Shown here piece after piece: positions 12,519 through 24,403 of a stretch of 64,000 nt of DNA. The translations under genes and the position numbers were made by a program. A model generated the notes under the pieces. It worked only from the letters and a program-made list of their open reading frames with translations, had not been told where the DNA came from and did no database searches. Origin of the DNA: Heterostelium multicystogenum (taxonomy: Eukaryota; Evosea; Eumycetozoa; Acytosteliales; Acytosteliaceae). The DNA lies in contig RCNN01000082.1 in assembly GCA_003667245.1 (NCBI GenBank), positions 37,757 through 101,756 on the forward strand, read 5' to 3'. How positions within the stretch are numbered: position 1 is the stretch's first letter; every line of letters starts with the position of its first letter.

Positions 12519-15500
12519 TTATAGTTTGACAAATCCGGATATAGATTTGACTGGATTATATACCACCGAGACCTCGAAGCAATTTGAAAAGCTTTCATCC
12601 ATATTGTTTTTGAGTGGTCATGGGGAGGCCTTATAGGCATTGATATCAACAACATAGTCAATACAGTATTGGCCTGATAGAAGACTGTTAGATTCATATT
12701 GTTTATCTCCAAGGGCAGCTGATGTTGTCCATGTTGCAATGGTCCATGGGTCGCCTCCGGTGTCCATGAATTTGAGGGTTGCTTGGGCGCCATCAAAGTA
12801 TGGCTCTCCTGCATCATGGTTACCATCTCCGTTGGTGTCAAGGAATGCGTATGCTGACAAATATAAGGGCTCCACAGGAGTCAAACCACCGGTGATATTG
12901 GCAATTGGAGAACTTGGGGTGAGCTCGAAGCAATATTTGTTGTCTACGAATTGATTGTCTGCAATGACAGGTGATGATTTGTACGACGCTCCATTCCATT
13001 CAGCGCAATATTGATTTGGACCTGGGAGTGTCATTGGATCATCGTAAGTAGTTGCGCCGTAAACCACTCCACTGTAGCTGGCAATCTTGACAAACAAGTA
13101 GCTAACATATGGTTCATTTTCCTTGACACCGTCGGAGTTCATATCCCACCAAGGTGAAAGCATTGACTTGGTATGTAAGAGGAGGTTCTGGAGACTTGAC
13201 GAAATCAACTGGCAAATTGAGTATATTGTTTGCATCAGTGGTTGTGGGTCCTAGATCGAAACAATATTGTCCGTTTACAAATTTTTTGGAACTTGTTTTT
13301 CCCATAATATATTGACCAGTTGGATCTTTCAATTCCATGCAATAGTATCCAGGATTCAATCCTTCCAGATGGATACTATCGGCTCCATCAAGTGCTGTTG
13401 TGGTAAATTCAGTAACTCCATCTGGATGTATAAATTTTCCTTCTATTCCACCAAGGTATGGTTCTTTAATAAATTGACCATCATTATTGGAATCTATCCA
13501 AGTAAATCCATTAATCATATAGGATGTCTTTGTATTGGTTGGAGAAGGAATTTTACCGCTGATCACATTCAAGACTTTACTAGGAACTTGAGCGATATCC
13601 AAAGTGAAGCATGATTGATCATTAACAAACTTATTATCTGGACCAACTGCTCCATCTACATATTTTCCTGTTGGATCTGTAATCTTAATACAATATTGAC
13701 CTTCATGGATGTTATCAATAACGAAACTACTTGTCTTCTTTGATGCATCTGTGATGAAAGTATATAATACATTTCCATCTGCGTCATCAGTTGACCTTGA
13801 AGTCCTCCAAGATATGGTCCTGCTAAAGAGTCAGCACCATCATCATTCATGTCCCAATATGAATAACCTTGAACTGTGAAAGTATCTGGTATTGAAGAAG
13901 TGACAGGATTGAGGGGATTGAGGGGAGCATTATTATCTCTACCAGTAGTAGCAGCAAGATTGGTATCAGAGGCAGTAGTTGCAGGAGAATCAGTTGTAAC
14001 AGGAGGAGCAGGACCAGAGGTTGCAGTAGCAATAGTGGCAGTAGCAATAGTAGCAGGTGCAATAGTTGCAGGTGCAATAGTTGCAGGTGCAATAGTTGCA
14101 GGTGCAATAGTGGCAGGTGCAATAGTAGCAGGTGCAATAGTTGCAGGTGCAATAGTTGCAGGTGCAATAGTAGCAGGTGCAATAGTTGCAGGTGCAATAG
14201 TTGCAGGTGCAATAGTTTGCAGGTGCAATAGTTGCAGGTGCAATAGTAGCAGGTGCAATAGTTGCAGGTGCAATAGTTGCAGGTGCAATAGTTGCAGGTG
14301 CAATAGTTGCAGGTGCAATAGTTGCAGGTGCAATAGTGGCAGGTGCAATAGTTGCAGGTGCAATAGTGGCAGGTGCAATAGTTGCAGGTGCAATAGTGGC
14401 AGGTGCAATAGTGGCAGGTGCAATAGTGGCAGGTGCAATAGTTGCAGGTGCAATAGTGGCAGGTGCAATAGTAGCAGGTGCAATAGTGGCAGGTGCAGTA
14501 GCAGTTGTTGGAGGAGCAGTTGTTGGAGGAGCAGTTGTTGGAGGAGCAGTGGTTGGAGGAGAAGTGGTTGCAGGTGCTATAGTAGCAGATCCAGTTGTCA
14601 TAGTAGTTATTGGTGCTATGGTGACCAACCAATTGAAATAGTTCTAGTTCCTGAAACTGTTGTAGCTGTTGTTGTTGCAATTGTTGTTTGAGTTATTGAT
14701 GAAGCCGGACCGATAGTTGATACAATAGTACTGGCAATGGTAGAGGCTGTTGTGGTGCCAGGGTTATTACCTGTGCTCGAGGTTTCAGTTGATGTAGTAG
14801 TTGCTATTGTTGAAGCAGTTGAGAAGATAGTTGATCCAGTTGTAGAAAGACCAGCAAGAGATGCACTACCAGTCAAAACACAAGTTGGTCTTCCATCAAC
14901 TAGTGCACAAACTGTTCCTTTTACACAATGAATCGATTTACAGATATAGTCAACTAAATTTGAGGTTCCAATGGTTGGGTGTCTAGAGGTTGGACCATGA
15001 TTGGTTTTAATACATTGAGCTTGTCCATTAATGAGAACACAGTGTGATCCATGGAGACAGTTGATTGCTGCACAACTTCTAATTCCTCCAGAGGTCTGAC
15101 CATATGTTTGACTGGATGTGTGGTATGAGGTTTGTTCAGATGTTTGACCAGATGATCCCCATGGTCGACATTGTCCAGTTTGAACATCACACCAGTTACC
15201 CCATGGACAGTTTTCTTGAGTTCTACATCCTCCACTCGATGATCCAGAGGATATTGTTTGGCCAGATGATCCCCATGGTCGACATTGATTTGATTGAGAA
15301 TCACACCAGTTACCCCATGGACAATCATTTTGTGTTCTGCATCCTCCACTCGATGATCCAGAGGTGACTGATTGACCTGAAGTTGACCAAAGTTCACATT
15401 CTCCAGTTGCCAAATTACACCATTTACCCCATCCACATTGTTGATCGCTTCTGCATCCACCTGCACTTCCAGAGGTGACTGTCTGTGCTGAAGTTTGAGG

Positions 15501-15901
15501 TGTTGGTGACCATGGTTTGCATGTCTTGTCCATGAGGTCACACCATTTACCCCATCCACAATCTACATCTTTATTACATGAACCTGAACCACTTCCAGAG
15601 GTGATTGTCTGAGGTGCTGTTGATGATGAACCTCCTTGTACACAAGTTGCTTCTCCATTTTGAACAACGCAAATAAATCCATCTAAACAAACTTTATTTG
15701 AACATGCATCTAAAATGTTTTATAAATACATAATTATTGTTTGGTAAATTAGATATTTAGTTATGAAAATTTTTAAATCTATATTTTCACTAGTTGTTGA
15801 AATCAAGATCAGAACTACACAATACCTTCTGCATTTACCAAATATATTATTATTGAGAATAATAATATTATTAATAGATACTTTTTTGTAATTGTACCCA
15901 T
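12519..15901 (-). CDS. secreted Cys-rich/mucin/SdrD-like protein, copy B (frame breaks)
   Basis: Paralogue of copy A with the same exon layout: signal-peptide exon 15826-15901, then a large exon from 15709. The Cys-rich part (15709 to about 14870) is uninterrupted and has one more WGNWC module than A. A Thr-rich linker contains a 15-bp minisatellite encoding repeated ATIAP. Then come SdrD-like modules (YSYWDMNDDGADS, FTWIDSNNDGQF, YAFLDTNGDGNHDAGEPYFDG). Single-base indels are seen near 14625, 14217 (inside the minisatellite), 13785, 13165 and 12610; corrected reading ends at the TAA at 12519. SdrD/Cna-type folds are usually Ca-stabilised extracellular stalks. I infer a secreted matrix or adhesion protein; no enzyme motif is visible. 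Confidence 0.75.
14037..14496 (-). repeat. 15-bp coding minisatellite (ATIAP)n
   Basis: About 30 tandem copies of a 15-bp unit, on the plus strand GCAGGTGCAATAGTT with T/A/G variation at the third-position sites. On the minus strand it encodes Ala-Thr-Ile-Ala-Pro. One extra T near 14217 shifts the frame inside the array. The unit is contiguous with no spacers. Confidence 0.9.
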
Positions 15902-17078
15902 TATAATTTATTTTACTCAGGTGTTGTAGTGGTTGTTATTAATATTTATATTAGTTCCAATAGTTGAGTTGGAAATAGTAATATTTTAAAAAAACAATAA
16001 TTATTTTTTGTTAAAAACTAATATTAATACTAATTATAATATAATAATAATAATTTATTGTTAGCAATAGAATAATAATAATAAATAAATAATAATAAAA
16101 ATAATTTATTCAATCAAAAAATAGCTACTATTGTTATTATTATTATTATTGAAGAAAAACAAATGTCAACTTAAGCTTACTATGATACCTTACAATATCG
16201 ATAGGTAAAAGACAACCAATCAACTCTATCTAATATGTCATGACCATATCAAAAAGATATTCAATAACCAAATGAATTTGACCCAAGTCATCTCTGGGTG
16301 TGAAAAAGTTCAATGTGATGTTGTATATAATCAAAAGTAAATTAAGTACTCATTGTGGGGTTGAAAGTTGATTGATTTGGTCAATTAGTAGGGTTGCAAC
16401 GTGCAGACACAAAAATATTGATTTGATTGTAATAGTGTCAAAAAGTAATTCATTATCACTACTCCACTTTGTTATAAATATATCTCTAACTATAGTTACT
16501 AATTTTGAGTTTTGAAATTTCAAAAAAGGTATGATCACTTGAGAGTCTTCGATAAGATTTATCTTTCAACAAAACCAGATATAACTTTGAGGTGATTGTT
16601 TGCTGTTGGGATTTCGAAGCAAAAAGTCTTGATCCATATTGTTTTGGTTGGGAATTACTTATAGACACTAATATTAACAAAGTACTGTATTTGGTTGGTA
16701 GAGTGTGTCGATGAAAACTCATAAGGTCCCTAGGTTTGTGATGCGCCCCTGTGTTCATTCTAGGGTAGGTTCGGCTTCTATTCATGGAAACCATAATCAT
16801 TAGTTTCAAGGAATACATATGATGTTATGGCGTTTGGCTTTTCACGAAGTAATCAATGTATAGTCGCTGGAAGTCGGCCATATTTTTTGATCTTTAGTAG
16901 TAGGTAATTTATTGTTTTTATATGTTTGTTCAGATCTAATTGAAATTGATTTTCAATATATCTTGGCACACACAAATCACTGTACATACTCTGTTTAATT
17001 CCATGATATTGCTATGAGTGCTTACTTTTGTTTAACTATTTAAACTATCGAGAATGTACGATGATGATTATTAATTTA
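15902..17078. other. intergenic, holding a decayed gene fragment
   Basis: Upstream region of copy B. Apart from the relic listed at 16540-16830 it is A/T-rich with short (AAT)n runs near 16040-16110. No other gene is seen. Confidence 0.5.
16540..16830 (-). pseudogene. relic of the 3' end of an SdrD-like paralogue
   Basis: The plus-strand text from about 16550 closely matches the 3' end of copy A from about 8877, including GATAAGATTTATCTT, CAACAAAACCAGATATAACT and CTTGATCCATATTGTTTTG. The match then decays through stops and deletions toward 16830. This is the terminal-exon end of a third member of the tandem array, no longer coding. Confidence 0.75.
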
Positions 17079-17924
17079 TTATGATGATAACATTTGGAAT
17101 GATATAGCAATATCTATGATTAGTTGGAATACACCACAAAATATGAATTGATTTGGTGCATTATTGTAGAAGAAATACAATGTCTTAAATAAGTCACCAA
17201 CAAACCATGATCCAATCAAAACAAAACTATAGATTAAGTAGGTAGAGTAAATATAGTGGCATTATCCTATAAATATTTGAGTCGTATTTACCTTAATCCT
17301 TTAGCAGAGCCATTCTTGTAGTTTTGATAAAGTTGTGGAACACCTAGCATTGCTTCGATTGTCAATGATAGAGTTCCCAAGAGATCAAAGAATGAACTTG
17401 ATCCATAGAACATCATTGAAAGCAACATAAAGAATCCACTGTAGCCTCCCAAGAATATCACTGGTTGCAACCGCTCGAGTTAGTAGATGCTACAATTGCT
17501 ATAGCCGAGCGATAGAGTATATTGCTAACTTACAATAGGGCTGCAGAGTATCCCATTCCCAAAATGGCTGGGTGGTGAATGATTGTGAGAGTGATCGACG
17601 TGATCTTGAGATTGAATCGGATGCCTTCAGCGATACAGTAAGCTGCAGCATGAGCAGCTGGGCAATGATCATGACGATTGCCTGGTAGAGCAGAGTGATT
17701 TCGAAACGCTTGCCTATCCAGAAGTAGCATCTCAATATATTGGAGAGCAACAGGATCAGCGAGACCTTGCTGCTGAACGCCTCTGCATTTCTGGTTTCCT
17801 TCATCGACTTGTACTGTGAGACGTAACCGACCACCGGTCCAAATACCATAATCAGCGAGAACACCATTTCACCACTACTTATATAACTAATCGATTCCAA
17901 AACTATCTCTTTATTAAACTTCAT
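17079..17924 (-). CDS. SLC66A2: PQ-loop membrane transporter, SLC66A2/PQLC1-like
   Basis: Three exons: 17534-17924, about 17292-17476, and 17079-17226. Exon 2 to 3 splices cleanly (AAG|GTAAAT to CTATAG). The exon 1/2 junction is off by one base, probably an assembly indel. Motifs match human SLC66A2: GPVVGYVSQYKSM (first PQ loop), NAEAFSS, LLSNILRCYFWIGKRFE, then EAMLGVPQLYQNY (second PQ loop) and WFVGDLFKTLYF. Seven hydrophobic segments are expected across about 240 residues. Family members sit in endosomal/Golgi membranes; the human protein has been linked to the same Dopey/Mon2 flippase pathway as DOP1. The transported substrate is unknown. Confidence 0.85.
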
Positions 17925-18288
17925 ACAAAACAGGTAAAGAAAGCAAAGCAAAGCAAACAAACTAACTAATAACAAACAACAACAAACACCGTATATATAT
18001 ATATATTAAAGTCTGTATTAAATTACAATTGTTGTTGAAGTTATTGAAGTTGTTTAATTAATAATATTAGCTAATTATGATTTTGGACATAATAATAATC
18101 CACATACACCCACACCCACACTCTCTCTCTGAACCAAAATCACACACCTTTTAAAACTACTTAATTTTTCCAATGCGTATATTTGCAAGATCTCATTATT
18201 ATTAATATCGCTCACACCACCACCACATTCTATTAGTTTATATAAATATTTATGTTTGATTTCAATTTAATATGAATGTATTATTTAT
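17925..18288. other. intergenic, no gene seen
   Basis: About 360 bp, A/T-rich with (TA)n near 17993-18006 and CACAC/CTCTCT tracts near 18105-18130. It must contain the promoter of the transporter gene and the 3' flank of the ADA gene. Confidence 0.5.
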
Positions 18289-20739
18289 TTAAAGTGTTTC
18301 AATGTTGACATTGATAGATTGCAAATATTCTTGGAATAAGGAGTAGAATTTCTTTTTAAGTTGTTGCTTGTCGGTGTGCGATTGGAAGTTGAAGGAGTAC
18401 GGGGTTCGCAACAACGAGAATACATGCTTCAAACTGAGGTGGGAGTTGTTTACGATTTCCAATAGCATCTCGGCCCTGGAGCTAGAGTAGAGGCTGCTTC
18501 TGAAACTGCAGATGACCACTGGAACGTTCGAGTCCAGCAGATGTCTGATGGGTGTAGTGAATGACATGTCGGCTGTGTACACCTTGAGCTTGTCGGTAAG
18601 ACTCAGCTCCACTGGGATCGAGTAGGCAGAGAGATACTGCATCATTCTTGGATACTTGTGGATCTGGAAGGCGCCAGACAAACGAGATGCTCCTGTTACG
18701 TGGATCGTAGAGACTACGGAATCAATGTCGGATTTTCCGCAGAACTGCACAATGTTGAAGTTCTCAGATCTCAAATACTCCAGTGTCTTTGAATAATAAT
18801 GCATTTCAGGTGGTGGAATTTGTTCTAGATTAGCACAAATATCAACCAATAGATTAGTACACAGAATTACTAATTGTAATCCACTGATTTAGCTATCGAC
18901 TTACCGCTTCCAAAGATACCAAATCCACATACGCCGTTTGCTTTGTTGGTTACAGCAAGCTTGGCAGTGTTGAATGCATCGATTGGGTCGTCTTTGTTGG
19001 GCGAAATATAAAGAATGAAGGCAATCTTGATTTTATCATCTGCTTCCCACTTGCTCTTGAGTGCAAAGAGAAGGCTCAAAACCTCCTCCTGTGTCTTGAG
19101 AACCTTTGTGTGTGATGCTGGACGTATGCTTATCTCAATGTACAATACGTTGTCTTTGATTGCAGTCTCGATAATATCGTTTAATCCATTTTCGATTTGC
19201 TCCTTTGTTTGGAGCAGCGAATTCATTATTCTCTTGGCTAGTGAAATCGATTGATCAGAGTGCGATGGATTCTGAATCAGCTGTTTAAATTGACTAAAAT
19301 CGGCACATGGCTGCTTTAATTTGAATTGTTTGACCAAATCTAATTTGGCGTGCTCGATTTCCTTCCACATCTGCTCGACCGACACCGATCCATCGAAACG
19401 GCAATGCAAATCAGCCTTTGGAAGTGATTTCAAAATGTCGAGGGTTACCTTTGGTGGCGAGCTGACTATTTGCTTTGGAATACTGGATCTGTTATGTACA
19501 TCGATTCCATGCTCAAGATAGTAGTTCTTGTTGGCAAGAACACCAGAAACATCGTAACCATGCTCCTTGAAAATTTGAATGGCACGGTGAACCGCATTCA
19601 TTCTGAGCATTTTTTTCAATGGCGACTCGATAAAAGCAGCTGAGAACGAGTGGTCTATCAAACGGACAACCTCCTCCACTTGGAAATTGAATGTATCGAT
19701 TGCCAACTTGAATTCTCCAGAAAGAGTAATGTTGGACATGGTCACATTGTCGCAGCAAAGAGCAACCACAGCACCGGCATCAAAGTACTTACGAATTGGA
19801 TGGGCAGCGGGTGATTCAATTCCCTTGATTTGGTAATTACTAGTAATACAACATTCAATTGGAATTCTTCTATTTACCATATAATTTAATAAAGCCCTAT
19901 ATGGAGAATCAACAGGTGAATAAATATACTATAATCAATCAATTAATTGGTGACTTACTCATTTTCTTGAACTGCAATACCATGTCCAATACGGTGTGCA
20001 CCACAAGAATGGATGGAGTCTGCTACTGAGACCCAGGATGAATCCTCACCTGAGTGGAGTGTACAATTTACACCTTTTTGACGGATAATAGCAAAAGCTT
20101 CTTTGTGGAGCACCGAAGAGTATCCATTCTCAGCACCAGCCAAGTCGAATGCAACTACACCTTTATTACGGTAACGCCATGCAATTTCAGCAAGATCTTT
20201 TGTGACTGATGGATCCAGATGACGGAGACCACAGACAATGATTCTAACTTTGATTGTCATATTCAACTCGACTATAGCCAAACCGTCGCAAACAGCCTCC
20301 ATTACACCAGCCAAAGACAATCCATTGTTAATGTGAAGCACCGGACTGAATCTAACCTCCAAATAGGTCACATTATCTTTGTGGGCATCCTCACACATTT
20401 CCACAAAAATTCTGGTAATTGCCGCTGCATAAAGGATAGGATGGCGGTCAGTCAGCTACATCCTTATTCAAATGAATTGCACACAACCAGTTACTTACAG
20501 GCAGTTTGCATCACAGCACAAGTATATTGAAAAGCTTCAAGGAAATGTGGTAAACTATCACAGTTCTTGTCCTTTAAGATGTAGTCTCCAATTTTATCGA
20601 TGTCATATGTTGGCAGCTCGATATTTTGCTCCAATGCCAGCTCGACCAAAGTGTCCAGTCTAATTGAACCATCAAGATGACGATGCAACTCTGCCTTTGG
20701 CAATAGTTTACAGATATCCAAAGTAATCTCCTTAGTCAT
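18289..20739 (-). CDS. ada: adenosine deaminase with a second, degenerate ADA domain
   Basis: Four exons (20499-20739, 19959-20424, 18905-19896, 18289-18824) join in phase to give 744 residues with no frame break. The first half is a full ADA: metal-binding HRH near residues 19-21 (AELHRHLDGS), catalytic HSGED near 204-208, the GAHRIGHG His near 228, and metal-binding Asp in CCDNVTMSN. It should deaminate adenosine to inosine with zinc. From about residue 400 a second ADA-like domain starts with ADLHCRFDGS. Here the second metal His is replaced (HCR), HSGE becomes QFCGK, and the Asp motif is not recognisable, so this half should be inactive. It could be regulatory or a dimer surrogate; that is inference. 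Confidence 0.9.
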
Positions 20740-21250
20740 TCTATCTTTTTCTTTACTATTATTATATCTCTAAGTTATTACAATTGGTAGTATTATATTT
20801 TTATTGATAACAACACAATTAAATAGACTCTCTCCAAATTCTAAATCAATCTAAGCAAATTAGAAAGTAAATCTAAATATCTAGTTTTAATAATAAAAAC
20901 ACACAAACCACACACATATATGACCTCCATATCAAAACAGTTTCCAAACTTTTCATTTTAATTTAAAATAACAAAACTTAAAATAAAAAAATCTTTTTTA
21001 AATTTTAAAAACAAATCAAAAAAAACACATCAATCTTACGAAGGTAATTAACAAATCTGGGGTTTTGTCCTATGATTATGAAAAAACAATCATGAACACC
21101 CAGTCACCTCCACTTCATTAAATTGTAAAATGAAAAGTTTCACTGGAGTGATGTATGAAGAATTGATGATTGTTAACAACCATCAGAAATATTGTTTTAT
21201 TTTATTATTTGATTTAACTTAATTGTATAATTAATTGAAGGATAATAATT
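20740..21250. other. intergenic, no gene seen
   Basis: A/T-rich spacer of about 510 bp containing the ADA promoter region and the 3' flank of the next gene. No RNA gene or repeat is recognised. Confidence 0.5.
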
Positions 21251-21607
21251 CTATTGTTCCTTTTTTTCATTCATTTCTTTTATCATGATTTCATTGGTAT
21301 CCACTATATCGATATTACTAGTATTGGGAACTGATAGTTTTTCATCGGAATAGAATTTAATAAATCTAGTTGGTGTTACTCTTGGGTAGAAATACTTTGT
21401 ATCGTTCTCTTTTGTCAGAACTACTCTATTTGATGCCTTGTGGTGATACTGGTAAACTTTCAAGGGCTGGCTTCGTTCAGAGAGGATAACCCAACTTGGT
21501 TTTGGTTTGGCATTCTTCCAGTCTACAATTGGAACATGTTCATTCATCAACTGTCTGACTGATGGAAAAACCTTGGTGCTCAATGTTTGGAAAAATCTTG
21601 GTGCCAT
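21251..21607 (-). CDS. small basic protein, possibly mitochondrial
   Basis: Single-exon ORF of 118 residues with ATG at 21607 and A/T-rich flanks. The N-terminus (MAPRFFQTLSTKVFPSVRQL) is rich in Arg, Ser and hydrophobic residues without acids, like a mitochondrial presequence. The middle is basic and aromatic, and the tail is Lys/Glu/Asn-rich. Codon use and composition look like a real gene. I do not recognise the family; a mitoribosomal or respiratory accessory protein is possible. Confidence 0.65.
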   Translation of the reverse strand: MAPRFFQTLSTKVFPSVRQLMNEHVPIVDWKNAKPKPSWVILSERSQPLKVYQYHHKASNRVVLTKENDTKYFYPRVTPTRFIKFYSDEKLSVPNTSNIDIVDTNEIMIKEMNEKKEQ

Positions 21608-22221
21608 TATATATTTATAATTTTAAGTCTTTGAAGTAGTAATTTTTTATAAATAAAGATATGTTTTATTTGATGCTTGAGTTATTATTGATGAATGAAA
21701 GAGTACACTCATGAGTCCTTTAAATAGTTGACCAAAAGAGAAATATAAACAAAGAATTTAACTTAATTGTCAATCAAAAAATTCAAATATTTTGGTCAAT
21801 TGATTTTTAAACTCTTGTCAATCAGATCAGTTTTCATTTGGTCTGTTTGCCTTCAGTGTCAATTGATTTTTAATCCAAATGCATTAATTATAATAATGAT
21901 AGGAATGATTGACGAAATAGAAGAATAGAGGTCAATCTATGATAGTTAACTCAACAGTAGTTAGAACTAATCTAATCTAGATTCCAACAACAATACTTTC
22001 AATGAATTATTACCAAGTTTGAAGATCAGATTGACTTTAACTTCACTTGTAATATGAGAGAGACAAGAGGAATGATTATTTTAATTTTGGATTTATTAAT
22101 TTTATACAGATATTTTAACTTTTCGGAAAGTTATAACTATATATTCGAATTTGAATAATTTTAAATTTACTTTAAACTATTGAGAAAAATACTATTATTA
22201 TTATGGGAATGCTTTAAATAC
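21608..22221. other. intergenic, no gene seen
   Basis: About 610 bp, A/T-rich. It contains related short phrases with TGGTCAATTGATTTTTAA and GTCAATTGATTTTTAAT near 21795 and 21860, too short to define an element. Confidence 0.4.
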
Positions 22222-24403
22222 TTATTTAATGCTGAGAACGTAGTTTTGGAATTGTTGGAAGTTGATTGAACCGAGACCAGAGGCGGCGTCGTAACCAGAG
22301 GTGGCGTAGTAACCGTATTCACAACAGTAGGCTCTGTTACAGGTGTTGTCACCAGTAGTGATATCGTGGAAAACGGATGGTTGGGTATCGGCAGCTTGGT
22401 AGAGCATTGGGTTGAGGAAACCGAGTTGGGATTTACCAGCGTTCAAAAGTTGGTCGTTGACCAAAGACAAGAGACCAGCAAGAGTTGGTGAGGAACATGA
22501 GGTACCATCAACATTTTCCAAGGCGCATGGGCAGGTATCAGAGTCGGATTGGGTGTAGGCAATGGAGAAAGCGTGACCAACAAAGGTGACATCTGGGTAG
22601 GCACGACCAGAGGTGTTGAATGAGTATGATGGTGGGAGGTTGTGGTTTTGTTGGAGGAAGGAGCTGACAGCTTGAGCTTGGTAGGCTGGTTGTGGTTGGA
22701 GATTGGAGAAACCACCACCGGAGGTGATGATGGCACCAGTTTCAATGGAGCAGACAACTTCTGGTTTGGACATGGCGAGGATTTGAGTGGCACCGACAGA
22801 GGTGACGTATGGTGAGGAGGTTGGGTAATCTGGATAGAAGAGAGCACCGTTGTTCTCGTTGTAGCTGTAACCAGAGACAGTGAAACCAGAAAGCTTGACG
22901 GACTTGAGTTGGCTGCATGGGCATGTGGAGTGGAGGTGGTAGTTTTGTCCTTGATCTTGCTCGATGCTGACCTTGCACTTCTTGTTGGCTGAAACGAATT
23001 CGGAGAGGGCAGAGTTACCGGTTCTGTCGTTCAAGATGTTGGCACAGGTTGGGTTTCCAAGACCAGCTGGGAAAACACAGAGGGTGTTGTTTGGTTCGTA
23101 GGCGATGGTGATGGATGGACATTGAGTGGAGGTAGAGGCACAACCACCGAGTGGGCAGTACTTGGAGGCATCGAGTGGGCAGTTACCAGAGGCGTAGTAG
23201 AAGGATGGGGCACCGTCGTCACCAGAGGAGACCAAGATGGTCATACCCATGAGACCCAACTTTTGGAAGGCAACGTTGGAACGTTCGATGTATTGGAGAT
23301 TGGAGTAACCGACAGTGTTACATTCGTTGGTGAGGAGACATTGCTCGAGTTCGGCGAAACCGTAGGAGATGGAAGTGATCATTGGCAATGGTGAGGCACT
23401 GGCAATTTGGAGAGCCCAGTCCAAAACCCATTCACCATCAGCATGGTTGATGAAGAGGGTAGAGACGTTCAAACCCATGGCAGTGGAGTATTGGATATCC
23501 AAATCGGACTCCATTTGATCGCAGTTTTGGTCGAAGCAGTTTGGGCCTTGACGGTTGACACGGACGTTTTGGATCTTGTAGGTCTTACCGAAGTAGTTGA
23601 GGGCACCCATTGAGAAGTAATCTCCGAAAGCGGCGATGGATTGGTAGGTGGCATCGTTGGTGGCAATTTGGTTGGCTGGGACTCCGTAGTATTGCTTGAT
23701 GACTGATGGTGTGACGTTCAAACCGGCCTTAAGGTTTCTTGGGGTGTGTGGCTTCTTGGCATCCAAGGAGACAGCGTTCAACTTTGGATCTTCGATGAAT
23801 TCGGAGAGACCAACAATGAAATCGATGTGATCAGCCAAATCGGATGGGATGTAAGCACGACCATTGATACGGGTACGGAGGTTACCGGTGGAGGTTGAGA
23901 TGTAATCGAAGAATTGGGTGTTCAACAATTTCTCGATCTTGTTGATGGTGGTTCTAACTTGGATGTAGTCGGCAGAGACGATGAAGTCGTATTTGTTGAG
24001 ACCGTTGGAGAGCAACCAGTTGGAGACGGCCTTGACGGTTTCTTGGGAGGCACCAGTCAACATATCAATTTCGTTCTTTGTCATGAATTTACCGTAGGCA
24101 TCAGACTTTGGGTTGGAGACTTCCCAGAACAATTCTTCAAGGACATCGAGGTTGTTCTAAAATTATTTGAGAAATCGAATATTAATATTTCTGAAACCTT
24201 GAAAATACAAGGATTAATCGATACATTACTTGTTTTAATAAGATTTTGAATGGCAAAATGGCCAATGGAGCAGTCTTGCTGGTCAAGACAAAGGAGGCTG
24301 GTGTATCGGTTTCAACTTGGGCAATAACCATCTTTCTGGTTGCCGAAGCAGAGACAGCGGCGATGGCAATCAATGCCAATAAAGCAAAGTATACAAATTT
24401 CAT
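22222..24403 (-). CDS. sedolisin (S53) serine peptidase, TPP1-like
   Basis: Exons 24230-24403 and 22222-24156 give about 702 residues with no frame break. A signal peptide (MKFVYFALLALIAIAAVSA) is followed by an S53 propeptide (LFWEVSNPKSDAYGKFMTK). Catalytic residues are visible: Glu and Asp in ESDLDIQY (about E274 and D278), the oxyanion Asp in SSGDDG (about 371), and Ser in DGTSCSSP (about S611). The C-terminal DITTGDN and GYDAASGLG match the Ca site. Such acid proteases act in lysosomes or are secreted. A Cys-rich insertion of about 125 residues lies between SSGDDG and PYVTSVGATQ. Codon choice is strongly C/G-ending and biased, unlike its neighbours, suggesting high expression. Confidence 0.92.

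Noticed and set aside
14037..14496. Regular short repeats suggesting a CRISPR array
   Set aside because: The units are contiguous 15-mers without spacers, within a eukaryotic coding exon.
13876..14691. Long plus-strand open frame of 271 codons through the minisatellite
   Set aside because: It is the complement of the ATIAP-coding repeat; its sequence (VAGAI/RCNSC repeats) has no independent support, while the minus strand carries the signal peptide and domain context.
23122..23613. Plus-strand frames opposite the sedolisin gene
   Set aside because: Shadow frames produced by the strong codon bias of the minus-strand gene.
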